Of a stretch of DNA of 64,000 bases, positions 8,746 through 16,373 are shown one piece after another. Under the pieces are notes generated by a model, which had not been told where the DNA came from, searched no databases, and saw only the letters and a list, made by a program, of their open reading frames with translations. Both the position numbers and the translations under genes were made by a program. The stretch's first letter is position 1. Each line of letters begins with the position of its first letter. The DNA lies in the NCBI RefSeq assembly GCF_014306105.1, contig NZ_JACRVF010000005.1:310001-374000 (forward strand), given 5' to 3'. This DNA is from Pontibacter cellulosilyticus (GTDB lineage: Bacteria > Bacteroidota > Bacteroidia > Cytophagales > Hymenobacteraceae).

Positions 8746-8985
8746 CCAACCACCCCTGCCCCTCCTTATCCAAGGAGGGGAACACTGCTGCTACTATTGC
8801 CAAAGTATAAGCACTGTAACTCTTACCTAACTCTTTTACACCAAAATCTCCTGAAACAAGTTCGAGTTGTACCACTTACAGGAAGACATGTAAAGAGTAA
8901 AGAGTACAGATGATAGTACAATGCTTTTGAAAGTGGTAAGTAAAAAACTTCCCTCCTTGGATAAGGAGGGGCAGGTGTGGTTGGA
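8746..8985. repeat. Paired inverted intergenic repeat, family A, copy 2
   Basis: The left arm (8746-8780) and right arm (8951-8985) are near-perfect inverted copies. They have the same CCACCCCTGCCCCTCC/CTTATCCAAGGAGGGG wording as the element at 2188-2390, and enclose about 170 bp of unrelated DNA. It fills the 473 bp gap between two convergent operons, flanked by terminators on both sides. No gene is supported in the gap. Confidence 0.85.
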
Positions 8986-9011
8986 CTAGGTATTACTAAA
9001 CATCTAAGCTT

Positions 9012-9048
9012 AAACAAAAAGCGCAGGACCTAAGCCCTGCGCTCTTCA
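9012..9048 (-). terminator. Rho-independent terminator of the nos operon
   Basis: Read on the minus strand, AGCGCAGG and CCTGCGCT form an 8 bp GC-rich stem followed by TTTTTG. It lies about 50 bases beyond the nosY stop codon. Confidence 0.82.
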
Positions 9049-9094
9049 AAACACCAAAACACTTAATCCAATCCTGCCGCAGCAGGTACTACTA

Positions 9095-9862
9095 TTATAA
9101 GTCTCTTTTAGAGAAAATTCTTCTTGAGCTTAGGTAAGGAACCAGCACCCACACCAGCAGCAGACCAAACGCTAAACCTATCCCCCATAAACTGCCCAAT
9201 ATACTTTTATACAGTGCACCGGTATAGCCCATAAGCGCCGACACATCCAGGTTCAGCAACACGATGATTCTACCCAGATCGATCGGGTTTAAGGCTGTAA
9301 GTGCCAACGTAGTATTCTCCAGCGGGTAGTCGCTGAAAGAGTAAAGTATAAACAGCACAATGCCATCGTAGATCAAAGCGAAATAGAACCACAGCAGCAA
9401 GGCAATACCAATGCCCTTCGCTTTATCTCTTGTAATTACTGACGCCAGAAAAGCCATCGCCACAAAAATGAATGTGATGAACACACCGGTTACCAGTAAG
9501 TATAAACCGGTAAGGCTGGCTCCGAAAAGCACTACAGGTACACCCACGCCAAGTATAAATGCACCTGAAAGCGAGCAGGCAACGCCCAGGTACTCGCTCA
9601 GGAAAATCTTTTTGCGGTTGATAGGCTGCGCTACCAGCAGCTCCATAAACTCGTAGGAGTTGTAAAAGTGTGTGGTGGCAAACACAATGCTTATTAGTGG
9701 CACTGTGAGCAGCACCAGGTTCAGCAGGCTAAGTATGGCTTTGTCGGGGTTGCCACCAAAGTTGAATAACCCGATAGAGAGCATTAGCAGGAATAGCGTA
9801 TAAGCCACTACAATTTTATTCCGGATGATGTCGTAGAAAACGTATTTTAAGATCTTTTTCAT
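9095..9862 (-). CDS. nosY: ABC transporter permease NosY
   Basis: A 255-residue integral membrane protein with about six hydrophobic helices. It has an NosY-like start (MKKILKYVFYDIIRNK) and a family FYNSYEFMELLVAQPINRKKIFLSEYLG segment (written in pieces: FYNSYEFMELL, then QPINRKKIFLSEY). NosY is the membrane part of the NosFY ABC transporter that works with NosD in building the CuZ centre of nitrous oxide reductase. It is the last gene of the nos operon, 3 bp after nosF, and is followed by a terminator. Confidence 0.88.
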   Translation of the reverse strand: MKKILKYVFYDIIRNKIVVAYTLFLLMLSIGLFNFGGNPDKAILSLLNLVLLTVPLISIVFATTHFYNSYEFMELLVAQPINRKKIFLSEYLGVACSLSGAFILGVGVPVVLFGASLTGLYLLVTGVFITFIFVAMAFLASVITRDKAKGIGIALLLWFYFALIYDGIVLFILYSFSDYPLENTTLALTALNPIDLGRIIVLLNLDVSALMGYTGALYKSILGSLWGIGLAFGLLLVWVLVPYLSSRRIFSKRDL

Positions 9863-9865
9863 CGC

Positions 9866-10573
9866 TTAGTCCTCCTCGTTCATAATTTTAGCAATAGCCC
9901 TGCTCAGGCGCTCCTCGTTTGCCTGGGCTTTTATACTTGCAATGGTCTCATGGAACTTCAGCTGGCCATCCATCAGGCAAAGCACCTCATCGGCCACCTC
10001 TTCCACTTCACTCATGATATGCGAGGTTATAAGTATAAGTTTTCCTTTTTTCTTCTCTTTCAGGATCTTGCACTTCAGTATCTCGGCAGAGATCGGGTCC
10101 AGGCCGGCGGTAGGTTCGTCAAGTATAAGTATCTGCGGGTTGAACATAAAGGCCAGTGCAGCACTTACCTTTTGCTTTGTACCACCAGATAAAGCGCCCA
10201 TGCGTTTTTCATACATATCCTTCAGTCCATACAATCCGATCAACTCCTCGTCTACCTCTTTGGCATCTCTGCGGATGTCGCGGATCATCTGGATCACCTG
10301 CCGGATCTTCATGTTTTCAGGGTACCGCCCGATCTGGGGCATATACCCGATCTGGCTGCGGTAGGCGTGCTGGCTAAGTATACTTTCGCCGTTGATCTTA
10401 ATGTCGCCGCCATCAGGTAACACCATGCCTAGAATACACTTGCTCATGGTGGTTTTGCCGGAACCGTTTGGCCCTATGATAGACACTACCCGCCCGGTTT
10501 CGAAACGGACGTTCACGTCTTTCAGCACCTGCAGTTTACCGTATGACTTGCGTAAGTTTTCTATCGTTATCAT
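9866..10573 (-). CDS. nosF: ABC transporter ATP-binding protein NosF
   Basis: A 235-residue ATPase that energises the NosFY transporter. The Walker A motif GPNGSGKTT spans residues 34-42. The signature is LSGGTKQKV and Walker B is ILILDEPTAGLDP. The switch histidine is in LITSHIMSEVEE. The start codon at 10573 lies inside the end of nosD, overlapping it by 38 bp, which points to tight translational coupling. nosY follows after 3 bp. The assignment rests on both the sequence and its position between nosD and nosY. Confidence 0.9.
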   Translation of the reverse strand: MITIENLRKSYGKLQVLKDVNVRFETGRVVSIIGPNGSGKTTMSKCILGMVLPDGGDIKINGESILSQHAYRSQIGYMPQIGRYPENMKIRQVIQMIRDIRRDAKEVDEELIGLYGLKDMYEKRMGALSGGTKQKVSAALAFMFNPQILILDEPTAGLDPISAEILKCKILKEKKKGKLILITSHIMSEVEEVADEVLCLMDGQLKFHETIASIKAQANEERLSRAIAKIMNEED

Positions 10574-11834
10574 AAGTTATCTTCCTCATCATAGGTTGAT
10601 TATCAACCAAGTTCTCAGGTATAAAACTCGGCAGCACTTTTTCGATGTTATCCAGCATGTCCACCATAAAGCTGCGCATAAACATAACAGAGGGCGGCAC
10701 CCGCTCCACCAGCATCGAGTATAAGCTTACCGGGCGGTATGGTACATCACCCACCAGGTCTTTGTTCAGATCATAGCCGCTGTATTTGTCCCAGTAGTTG
10801 TTCTCGAAATGGTTTAAAGTAGAGTTGCCGTTGGTGCTCACATCAAAAGAATTGCCGGTAAAGTTGTTCAGTTTAAAGGTATCGTCCATGCAGCTGCTTA
10901 ACAGGCGAATTGCCCAGCCGTTGCGGTCGAAGTTGTTGCGTTGTATGTCCAGGCGGCTGGAGCTTTCCATGTAGATGCCGGTGGTGTTTCTGCGGAAGGT
11001 ATTGTTGTAAATTACACTGTTGGTAATCTCTTTTAGTAACAGACCATAGGCTGCGGCTCCCCAGTTTCCTTCAAAGGTGTTATGCTCCATCCGTATGTCG
11101 CGGGTGTACATCACAGCAACACCAGCACCATTTTGGCGAAAGATGTTGTGGGTATAAACGTTCCTGTCGGAGAACATAAAGTGCAGGCCGTAGCGCAGGT
11201 TGTGCTCGCTCAGGTTGTCTTTTACTTCGCTGTCTTTTACAAACTCTAGGTAAATGCCGTCGCGGTGGCCTTTTACTTTGTTGTTGCTGATCACGGCGTT
11301 GTCGCAGTACCACAGGTGTATGGCGTTACCCAGCGATGATTCGTTTAGGCCGGTTACATCTTTGCCTGTCACCACATTGCCCTTTATCACACAGTTTTCT
11401 GAGTTCTGCAGGTAAATACCGAAGTAGGTATTAAGTATGGTGTTGTTCAGTATCCGGATGTTGCTGCGCTCCACTACACGTATGCCGGCATCGTCGCGGG
11501 TATAGCTGGTGGCGATGTTCTTAATAGTGAGCCCCTCTACTGTTACATTGTCAGCTGTAATCGTGAGTATCTGGCCTTTATAGTTTCCGTCAATTACCGG
11601 GTTGTTTCTGCCAAGTATAGTTAACGGCTTGTTTATTTCAATTCCATGTTCCTGGTATACTCCTCCTTCTATCAGCACGGTGTCACCGGCTTTAGCCATT
11701 TTAACAGCCTGCTTTACCGAAGTATAGCTACAGGTATTGCACACTTTTAGTGTACTGCCGAAGGCAAAAGAAGCCGACAGCAGCAACACCAAAGTGGTAC
11801 TCATAAAAAGGATATATTTAGTCAGGTCTTTCAT
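10536..11834 (-). CDS. nosD: Periplasmic copper-site maturation protein NosD
   Basis: A 432-residue secreted protein with an N-terminal signal peptide (FMSTTLVLLLSASFAFGS). It then has a long right-handed beta-helix built of NosD/CASH repeats: NTILNTYFGIYLQNSENC, NKVKGHRDGIYLEFV, NTFRRNTTGIYMESS. NosD delivers sulphur and/or copper for CuZ assembly in NosZ together with NosFY. It overlaps nosF by 38 bp at its end and nosL by 17 bp at its start. Family length and order match canonical nos clusters. Confidence 0.92.
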   Translation of the reverse strand: MKDLTKYILFMSTTLVLLLSASFAFGSTLKVCNTCSYTSVKQAVKMAKAGDTVLIEGGVYQEHGIEINKPLTILGRNNPVIDGNYKGQILTITADNVTVEGLTIKNIATSYTRDDAGIRVVERSNIRILNNTILNTYFGIYLQNSENCVIKGNVVTGKDVTGLNESSLGNAIHLWYCDNAVISNNKVKGHRDGIYLEFVKDSEVKDNLSEHNLRYGLHFMFSDRNVYTHNIFRQNGAGVAVMYTRDIRMEHNTFEGNWGAAAYGLLLKEITNSVIYNNTFRRNTTGIYMESSSRLDIQRNNFDRNGWAIRLLSSCMDDTFKLNNFTGNSFDVSTNGNSTLNHFENNYWDKYSGYDLNKDLVGDVPYRPVSLYSMLVERVPPSVMFMRSFMVDMLDNIEKVLPSFIPENLVDNQPMMRKITYDNDRKLTQVIR

Positions 11835-12279
11835 TTTTTTGTACGGCTGTAACCGCTTCGTTCCAGGTTAGCAGGCGACCGCCATGCTTCTGTTTCATTT
11901 TTGCCACAACTTCTTTGTCGGCAACTGCTGTCAGGTACATACCCATTGGGCTAGGCAATGCCTTGGCCTGTAAAAAGATAGCATCACGGGCATCAATCAG
12001 TTCGTTTGGCCTGGTAAAATCAGTAACCATTAAAAAAGCGGCATTCTCGCCAAACTCCGGGTGCTCAATTGTGTAAGCCATCAGGCACTCCGAAGAGTCA
12101 AAAAAGTATAGCTTGCCTTTGTCGTTCACCAGCTCTGCACCATAGCGGTTGTCAGCCACTGTCATGTTGCAATGGGCACAGTTAGCGGCGCCGTAGGCAA
12201 TTGGCTTTGGTTCCGGTTGGCAACCTCCCAATAGGGCAATGGCCAGCATCAGGCTAAATAAATAAAGTAAAGTTTTCAT
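11818..12279 (-). CDS. nosL: NosL copper chaperone lipoprotein
   Basis: A 153-residue lipoprotein with lipobox LLGGC (Cys at about residue 20). It has the NosL copper-site motif NCAHCNMTVADNRYGAEL, with CxxCxM ligands. Next come the family YFFDSSECLMAY and a C-terminal Met-rich PSPMGMYL. NosL carries Cu(I) to apo-NosZ on the outside of the inner membrane. Overlaps of 4 bp with the upstream membrane gene and 17 bp with nosD mark it as part of one operon. Confidence 0.92.
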   Translation of the reverse strand: MKTLLYLFSLMLAIALLGGCQPEPKPIAYGAANCAHCNMTVADNRYGAELVNDKGKLYFFDSSECLMAYTIEHPEFGENAAFLMVTDFTRPNELIDARDAIFLQAKALPSPMGMYLTAVADKEVVAKMKQKHGGRLLTWNEAVTAVQKNERPD

Positions 12280-12887
12280 ACTAGAGCGTATTTAGACTTT
12301 ATAGTTTGCTCTTTGCTGGCTGCTCTCCTGCTCAGGAAATACACTAGCAGCGACAGTGTTATCCCCAAGAAAATACCCAAACTACCTAGCGCAGGTAAAG
12401 AAAGCGCCTCGAAGTTTAGCAGTGTTTTATTGCCAAGCAGCGGTGGTATGTAGGTCATGCCCGGCACTTTAATGGCAGCTTTAGGGTCCAGGTTAGTACC
12501 GAAGTCAACAAGCCAAAGGTAAAAGTCGAGTATACCTGCAGCACCTGCGATCATCAGCAATCCGCTCCAGCCCATCACCAGATTTCTTTTACCTATCAGA
12601 GCCACCAGCACACCGGTCACTATAAAAAAGATCACGATGTAAGGCATGTACTGCAACTCAGCAAAAGAGTCGGCATGAATAGGCTTCATACCAATGTAGT
12701 GGTTCAGGATATTGAAGTTTTGAAGCACGTGGTCGGAGCTGCCACCAAGTTTATTTACCCAGATGTGAAGTTCCAGTCCCTCGGGGTATTGTGGGGCTTT
12801 GAGGTATATCTTCCACATCGGGAACATAAACAGCAAGCCTAAAGATAATGCTGCCACAATCATCAGCACTTTGTTGTAAGCTTTCAT
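12276..12887 (-). CDS. nos-cluster integral membrane protein of unknown function
   Basis: A 203-residue protein with about four or five transmembrane segments. The first (residues 8-28) is followed by a long periplasmic-looking loop (LKAPQYPEGLELHIWVNKLGG in part, with NILNHYIGMKPIH). I recall similar proteins lying between nosZ and nosL in Bacteroidota nos clusters, and no biochemical role is known to me. His and Met in the loop could suit metal handling or electron transfer. It overlaps nosL by the ATGA arrangement. The 265 bp gap to nosZ holds a repeat and a hairpin, and no exact minus-7 element was seen, so read-through from nosZ is likely. Confidence 0.72.
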   Translation of the reverse strand: MKAYNKVLMIVAALSLGLLFMFPMWKIYLKAPQYPEGLELHIWVNKLGGSSDHVLQNFNILNHYIGMKPIHADSFAELQYMPYIVIFFIVTGVLVALIGKRNLVMGWSGLLMIAGAAGILDFYLWLVDFGTNLDPKAAIKVPGMTYIPPLLGNKTLLNFEALSLPALGSLGIFLGITLSLLVYFLSRRAASKEQTIKSKYALV

Positions 12888-12962
12888 CCTTGTATGGGTT
12901 AAGGTGAAATTATGTGAGCTGGTAGGTTAGAAGTATACTTGAGAACCCTATTCTTTGCGATT

Positions 12963-13061
12963 GTCCCCTTGAGGGGACCACAGGGGTGTAAAGCTAAAGG
13001 CAAAGTCTTTTGTTACCGTTAAACATCCCCCTACCCCCTTCAAAGGGGGACTTTGGGAAAG
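12963..13061. repeat. Inverted intergenic repeat, family B, inside the nos operon
   Basis: The left arm GTCCCCTTGAGGGGACCAC (12963 on) and the right arm with CATCCCCCTACCCCCTTC then AAAGGGGGAC (13024 on) face each other as diverged inverted copies. The right arm closely matches elements at 43153-43250 and 54776-54820. Confidence 0.75.
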
Positions 13062-13103
13062 TTGGATCTCAAGTATAAGTATAACCCGCAACTCAGGTTA
13101 AAT

Positions 13104-13139
13104 AACCAGCGGAGGTTGCCGGGGCTTCCTCCGCTGGTT
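13104..13139 (-). terminator. Hairpin immediately after nosZ
   Basis: AACCAGCGGAGG pairs perfectly with CCTCCGCTGGTT across 12 bp, ending 13 bases from the nosZ stop codon. The following T tract on the minus strand is weak (TTATTT). It may be a partial terminator or an RNA-stabilising end that sets the nosZ message above the nosL-Y message. Confidence 0.7.
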
Positions 13140-13152
13140 TTCCAGTAATGCC

Positions 13153-15195
13153 TTATTTGGCAGAGGCTACTGGTGCCGTTTTCTTCTTACCTGTTGAGTA
13201 AGTGATCGGAACGTTAGATCCTTTTGGTGATACTCGGATGTATCCCTGCATTTCCTGGTGCAGCGCAGAGCAGAAGTCTGTGCAGTAGAACGGATAAACA
13301 CCGGCTTTCTTCGGTACCCACTTCAGGGTCTGTGTAGCACCTGGCATGATCAGCGTCTCGGCGGTGTTGGCTCCCATTACAGCGAATCCGTGAGGTACAT
13401 CCCAGTCTTGCTCCAGGTTAGTTACGTGGAAGTATACTGTATCTCCAACTTGCACACCTTCGATGTTATCTGGGGTCATGTGGCTGCGGATGGCTGTCAT
13501 TTTCACGCGCACCACGTTTTTGCCTTCACGCTTCACACTGGCTTCGCCTTCTTTCTTAACAGCGTGCGGGTGCTTGTTCTCGTCCAGTTTATGGAACTTC
13601 ACACTTCTTGGAGCAACCAGGTCAGCTTTGATAGCCTGTGCGTAGTGAGGCTCGGCAACTGTAGGGAAGTCTAGCAGCATCTTCATTTTCTCGCCAGAGA
13701 TGTCGATTAGTTGTGCAGAGTGCGCTAACTCAGGGCCAGTTGGCAAGTAACGGTCTTTGGTGATTTTGTTCATCGCCACCAGGTATTTGCCATATGGCTC
13801 TTTCGTATCGCCACCAGGAATCATTAAGTGACCAACTGAGTAGTATACCGGCATTCTGTCTACCACCTGGAAGTCTTTCAGTCTCCATTTCACAACCTCA
13901 GAAGACACGAACATAGAAGTATAAGCGTTTCCTTTGCCATCGAACTCAGTATGCAATGGTCCTAAGCCTGGCTCTTTAACTTCAGCTTTCAGAACAGACT
14001 CATACTTCAGTACTGGAATACCATTCTTCTCGCCGTCGAATTGTTTGTTCTTGATGGCCTCCTGCATTTTAGAGAAAGAGAATACTGGTATAGAAGAAGC
14101 AAGTTTACCGCTTACTACCATGTGCTCACCGGTTGGGTCTACGTCTATGCCGTGTGGTGACTTAGGAGCTGGAAGCAGGTACATCATACCTGGGCACTCT
14201 TCTGGTAGCAGGTAACGCACTTTCTTCTTCACAGTGGATTTAGCCATGTGCGTGTTCTTGTCCATCTTGTTGTGGTAGTAATTAGCTGGCATCTCACGAG
14301 CTTTACCTTCTTTGGCATACTTCGCAGCCAGTTTCCAGTTAATTGCCGCTAAGTAGTCTTTGTCGTTCTGAGAAGCGCCAACCTCTTTCAAAGTACCTGC
14401 TTTTTCAGAGTTATAAGTTGTAAAGAACACCCAGTCTTCAGATGGGCCTTTACCACCGTTAGCTAAGTCGTAGTCGAAGCCAGGTACCAGGATCTGGAAG
14501 TCAAGGTCCATGTCGCCGTTCTCCTGGTCTACTTTAATAAAGGAGATAGAACCTCTGAACTCTTCTTCATACTTATCCAAGCTTACGTCGCCGGTGTTGC
14601 CTTTCATATCAAGTGGCACAGAGAAACGTGTACCTGCAATTACGTACTCGTTGTTGTTGGTTGGGTATGGAGAGCAGTGGTTACCAGCTGAGTTCGGTAT
14701 CTCCATGATCTCCACTGTCTCGAAAGTGCTCAGGTCAATGCGGGCTACGCGTGGCGTGTTGTTGCCGTTCACGAACAGCCAGCGTCCGTCTGTCATGCCT
14801 TTGCTGCGCGACAGTTTTGGATGGTGCAAGTCGTCCCAAGGCACAAAACCGTGAGATGTCATCAGCATCGCCTTAGACTCCTCGCTGTAGCCGTAGCCAT
14901 TCTCGCCGTGCTGTGTGAACACAGGGATGATCTTCAGCAGTCGTCCGGACGGGATACCGTAAACAGACACCTGTCCGTTAAAGCCACCTGAAAGGAACGA
15001 GTACAACTCGTCGTGTTTACCTGGTGCTACATACACGGCAGAGGCAGCGTCTGAATCAACTGCTGTAGTTGCTGCGTTGGCAGTTTCCGATCCGCTTATA
15101 TGACTACATCCTTGTAGCGCTGCGCCAGCTGCCACTGCCATCAGCAGGGCGGCTTTAGGGGCTGCTTTTTTTAACTTAGTGATCAAAGTTTCCAT
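13153..15195 (-). CDS. nosZ: Nitrous oxide reductase, clade II
   Basis: Reduces N2O to N2 in the periplasm. The 680-residue protein has a Sec-type lipoprotein leader with LQGC (Cys30), not a twin-arginine leader, which marks clade II. The seven-bladed propeller carries CuZ-type histidine motifs: DDLHHPK, NHCSPYP, KSPHGIDVDPTG, PLHTEFDG and EPHYAQA. The C-terminal cupredoxin domain has the CuA site Cys638-x3-Cys642-x3-His646-x2-Met649 (FYCTDFCSALHQEM), plus a histidine in VPHGFAV. It lies 29 bp after the cytochrome c gene and before the nosL-D-F-Y group. The lipid anchor could keep it at the membrane next to its electron donor. Confidence 0.97.
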   Translation of the reverse strand: METLITKLKKAAPKAALLMAVAAGAALQGCSHISGSETANAATTAVDSDAASAVYVAPGKHDELYSFLSGGFNGQVSVYGIPSGRLLKIIPVFTQHGENGYGYSEESKAMLMTSHGFVPWDDLHHPKLSRSKGMTDGRWLFVNGNNTPRVARIDLSTFETVEIMEIPNSAGNHCSPYPTNNNEYVIAGTRFSVPLDMKGNTGDVSLDKYEEEFRGSISFIKVDQENGDMDLDFQILVPGFDYDLANGGKGPSEDWVFFTTYNSEKAGTLKEVGASQNDKDYLAAINWKLAAKYAKEGKAREMPANYYHNKMDKNTHMAKSTVKKKVRYLLPEECPGMMYLLPAPKSPHGIDVDPTGEHMVVSGKLASSIPVFSFSKMQEAIKNKQFDGEKNGIPVLKYESVLKAEVKEPGLGPLHTEFDGKGNAYTSMFVSSEVVKWRLKDFQVVDRMPVYYSVGHLMIPGGDTKEPYGKYLVAMNKITKDRYLPTGPELAHSAQLIDISGEKMKMLLDFPTVAEPHYAQAIKADLVAPRSVKFHKLDENKHPHAVKKEGEASVKREGKNVVRVKMTAIRSHMTPDNIEGVQVGDTVYFHVTNLEQDWDVPHGFAVMGANTAETLIMPGATQTLKWVPKKAGVYPFYCTDFCSALHQEMQGYIRVSPKGSNVPITYSTGKKKTAPVASAK

Positions 15196-15224
15196 TTAAG
15201 TCTAATTATGTATTGATGTTTCAA

Positions 15225-15761
15225 TTATATTGATTGGTCATTTTTTCTAAGGAACTCCAGGATAGCTCTGGCATCATTCTCGTCCACGTTCTGGTTGGTC
15301 ATCTGCGTTAAGTGCTCAGCCAGTAGTTTCTTTGCAGTCGGATCTTTTTTAGTCATTTCCTCTGGGTTGATGATCATGTTCATTACCCACTCCGGCTTGC
15401 GGTTTTCAGTTACACCCGCAAGACCAGGCCCTACTACTTTCTGATCAGAAAGCTGGTGGCAGGCTGCACATTTGCCTTCGAAGATAGCCTGACCGGTTGA
15501 GGCCAACGCCTGATCTACCTCTGCTCCTACTGTTACTTCTTTTACAGGCCCAACACCTTTTCCATCATCAGCTACAGGTGCTTCTGCAGCCTGGTGTGCT
15601 AGTCCGGCTTCTTGCTGGCTTGCTTCTGCAGAGCCCTCTCCTTCGCTTGATGAGCAGCTAAAAAGTAGTGCGCCGCATAGGATAGCCACGGCTCCCAACT
15701 TTACAGGCTTCAGCAATCCGCTTTTAAGTATGCTGCTTACTTGTATGCTCTTGTTTTTCAT
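15225..15761 (-). CDS. Monohaem cytochrome c lipoprotein, probable electron donor to NosZ
   Basis: A 178-residue lipoprotein with lipobox LLFSC. A negatively charged linker precedes a C-terminal class I cytochrome c domain. The haem site is CAACH (GKCAACHQL), and the sixth ligand is probably one of the methionines in VMNMI or HLTQMTN. The ATG at 15761 is preferred because an upstream in-frame candidate (15830) would place 23 unrelated residues before the signal peptide. It is the first gene of the nosZ transcript, with an exact minus-7 element and an FNR-like palindrome upstream. Electron transfer to NosZ is inferred from position, as in other clade II clusters. Confidence 0.88.
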   Translation of the reverse strand: MKNKSIQVSSILKSGLLKPVKLGAVAILCGALLFSCSSSEGEGSAEASQQEAGLAHQAAEAPVADDGKGVGPVKEVTVGAEVDQALASTGQAIFEGKCAACHQLSDQKVVGPGLAGVTENRKPEWVMNMIINPEEMTKKDPTAKKLLAEHLTQMTNQNVDENDARAILEFLRKNDQSI

Positions 15762-15816
15762 GGTTGTAGTATTTAAAGTATTGACTAGTTGAGGTTTTCG
15801 GTGTTTGTATCTGTAG

Positions 15817-15824
15817 CAAAAGTA
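15817..15824 (-). promoter_or_regulatory. Minus-7 promoter element for cytochrome c-nosZ
   Basis: On the minus strand this is TACTTTTG, an exact TAnnTTTG match. The predicted transcription start is near 15813, giving a 52-base leader. No TTG minus-33 element lies 17-19 bases upstream, which suggests activation by a factor bound at 15869-15882. Confidence 0.62.
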
Positions 15825-15868
15825 TAGCACATGAGTCAGGGATTAAAAGACCTTAATCTCTTTTACTG

Positions 15869-15882
15869 ATGACCTTTGTCAT
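15869..15882. promoter_or_regulatory. FNR/CRP-like operator shared by divergent promoters
   Basis: ATGACCTTTGTCAT is a perfect 5+5 palindrome with a 4-base spacer. Its centre (15875.5) lies about 62 bases upstream of the predicted cytochrome c-nosZ start. It lies about 40 bases upstream of the predicted start of the rightward gene. These correspond to class I and class II activator positions. The core matches the site at 4890-4903. Confidence 0.6.
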
Positions 15883-15904
15883 TTTCCTGGCTAGGTATCT
15901 CCCC

Positions 15905-15912
15905 GACATTTG
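15905..15912 (+). promoter_or_regulatory. Minus-7 promoter element for rightward gene (7 of 8 match)
   Basis: GACATTTG differs from TAnnTTTG at one base. The predicted start, near 15916, leaves a 22-base leader before the GTG at 15938. Confidence 0.45.
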
Positions 15913-15937
15913 ATCCTGAAACTGAAGGGATAATCAA

Positions 15938-16312
15938 GTGAAACGGTTTGTTTGGATGCTATTACTTATAAGTGCTGTCGCTCAGCCCATGAGCAAGACA
16001 GGCATTTATCTGTTGTTCCAGGCTAACCGCGCCTACATTAGCAGCTACCTCTGCGAGCAACGCCAGGATTCGGCATCCGACTGCCAGGGTAAGTGCTACC
16101 TGAAAAAGGAGTTGAAGAAGGAGACGAAAAGAGAGCAGCAGCTACCAGGCAAAAAACTACCAGCCACCGACCTTATACTTATGGTGGCAAACTCTGAAGT
16201 AGAAACCATAGGAGTTGTCGCTTTGGGTAATGATGTGAATTTCGGCTATACTATTAGAAGCTATCCCACTGTAGCACGTACCATCTTTCAACCTCCCCAG
16301 CTCCTGACCTGA
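15938..16312 (+). CDS. Small secreted Cys-containing protein of unknown function
   Basis: A 124-residue protein starting at a GTG that follows an in-frame stop codon. The N-terminus is a hydrophobic signal-like segment (FVWMLLLISAVAQPMS). A core YLCEQR...DCQGKCYLKKEL follows, with three cysteines and many lysines. Short Bacteroidota proteins with a CxGKCYLxK signature are, as I recall, common near metal-transport genes, but no function is known to me. Sharing a regulatory region with nosZ and preceding a barrel protein and norB suggests a part in NO/N2O respiration or metal supply. That is inference only. Confidence 0.65.
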   Translation: MKRFVWMLLLISAVAQPMSKTGIYLLFQANRAYISSYLCEQRQDSASDCQGKCYLKKELKKETKREQQLPGKKLPATDLILMVANSEVETIGVVALGNDVNFGYTIRSYPTVARTIFQPPQLLT

Positions 16313-16373
16313 ATTCCTGTTTACCTGCCTCTGTGGCAACACATTTTCAATTTTTAACAACAGAGTTTAAGTC

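Noticed and set aside
15910..15937. TTGAT...ATCAA as a classical FNR box
   Set aside because: The half-sites are separated by 18 bases instead of 4, so they cannot form an FNR dimer site.
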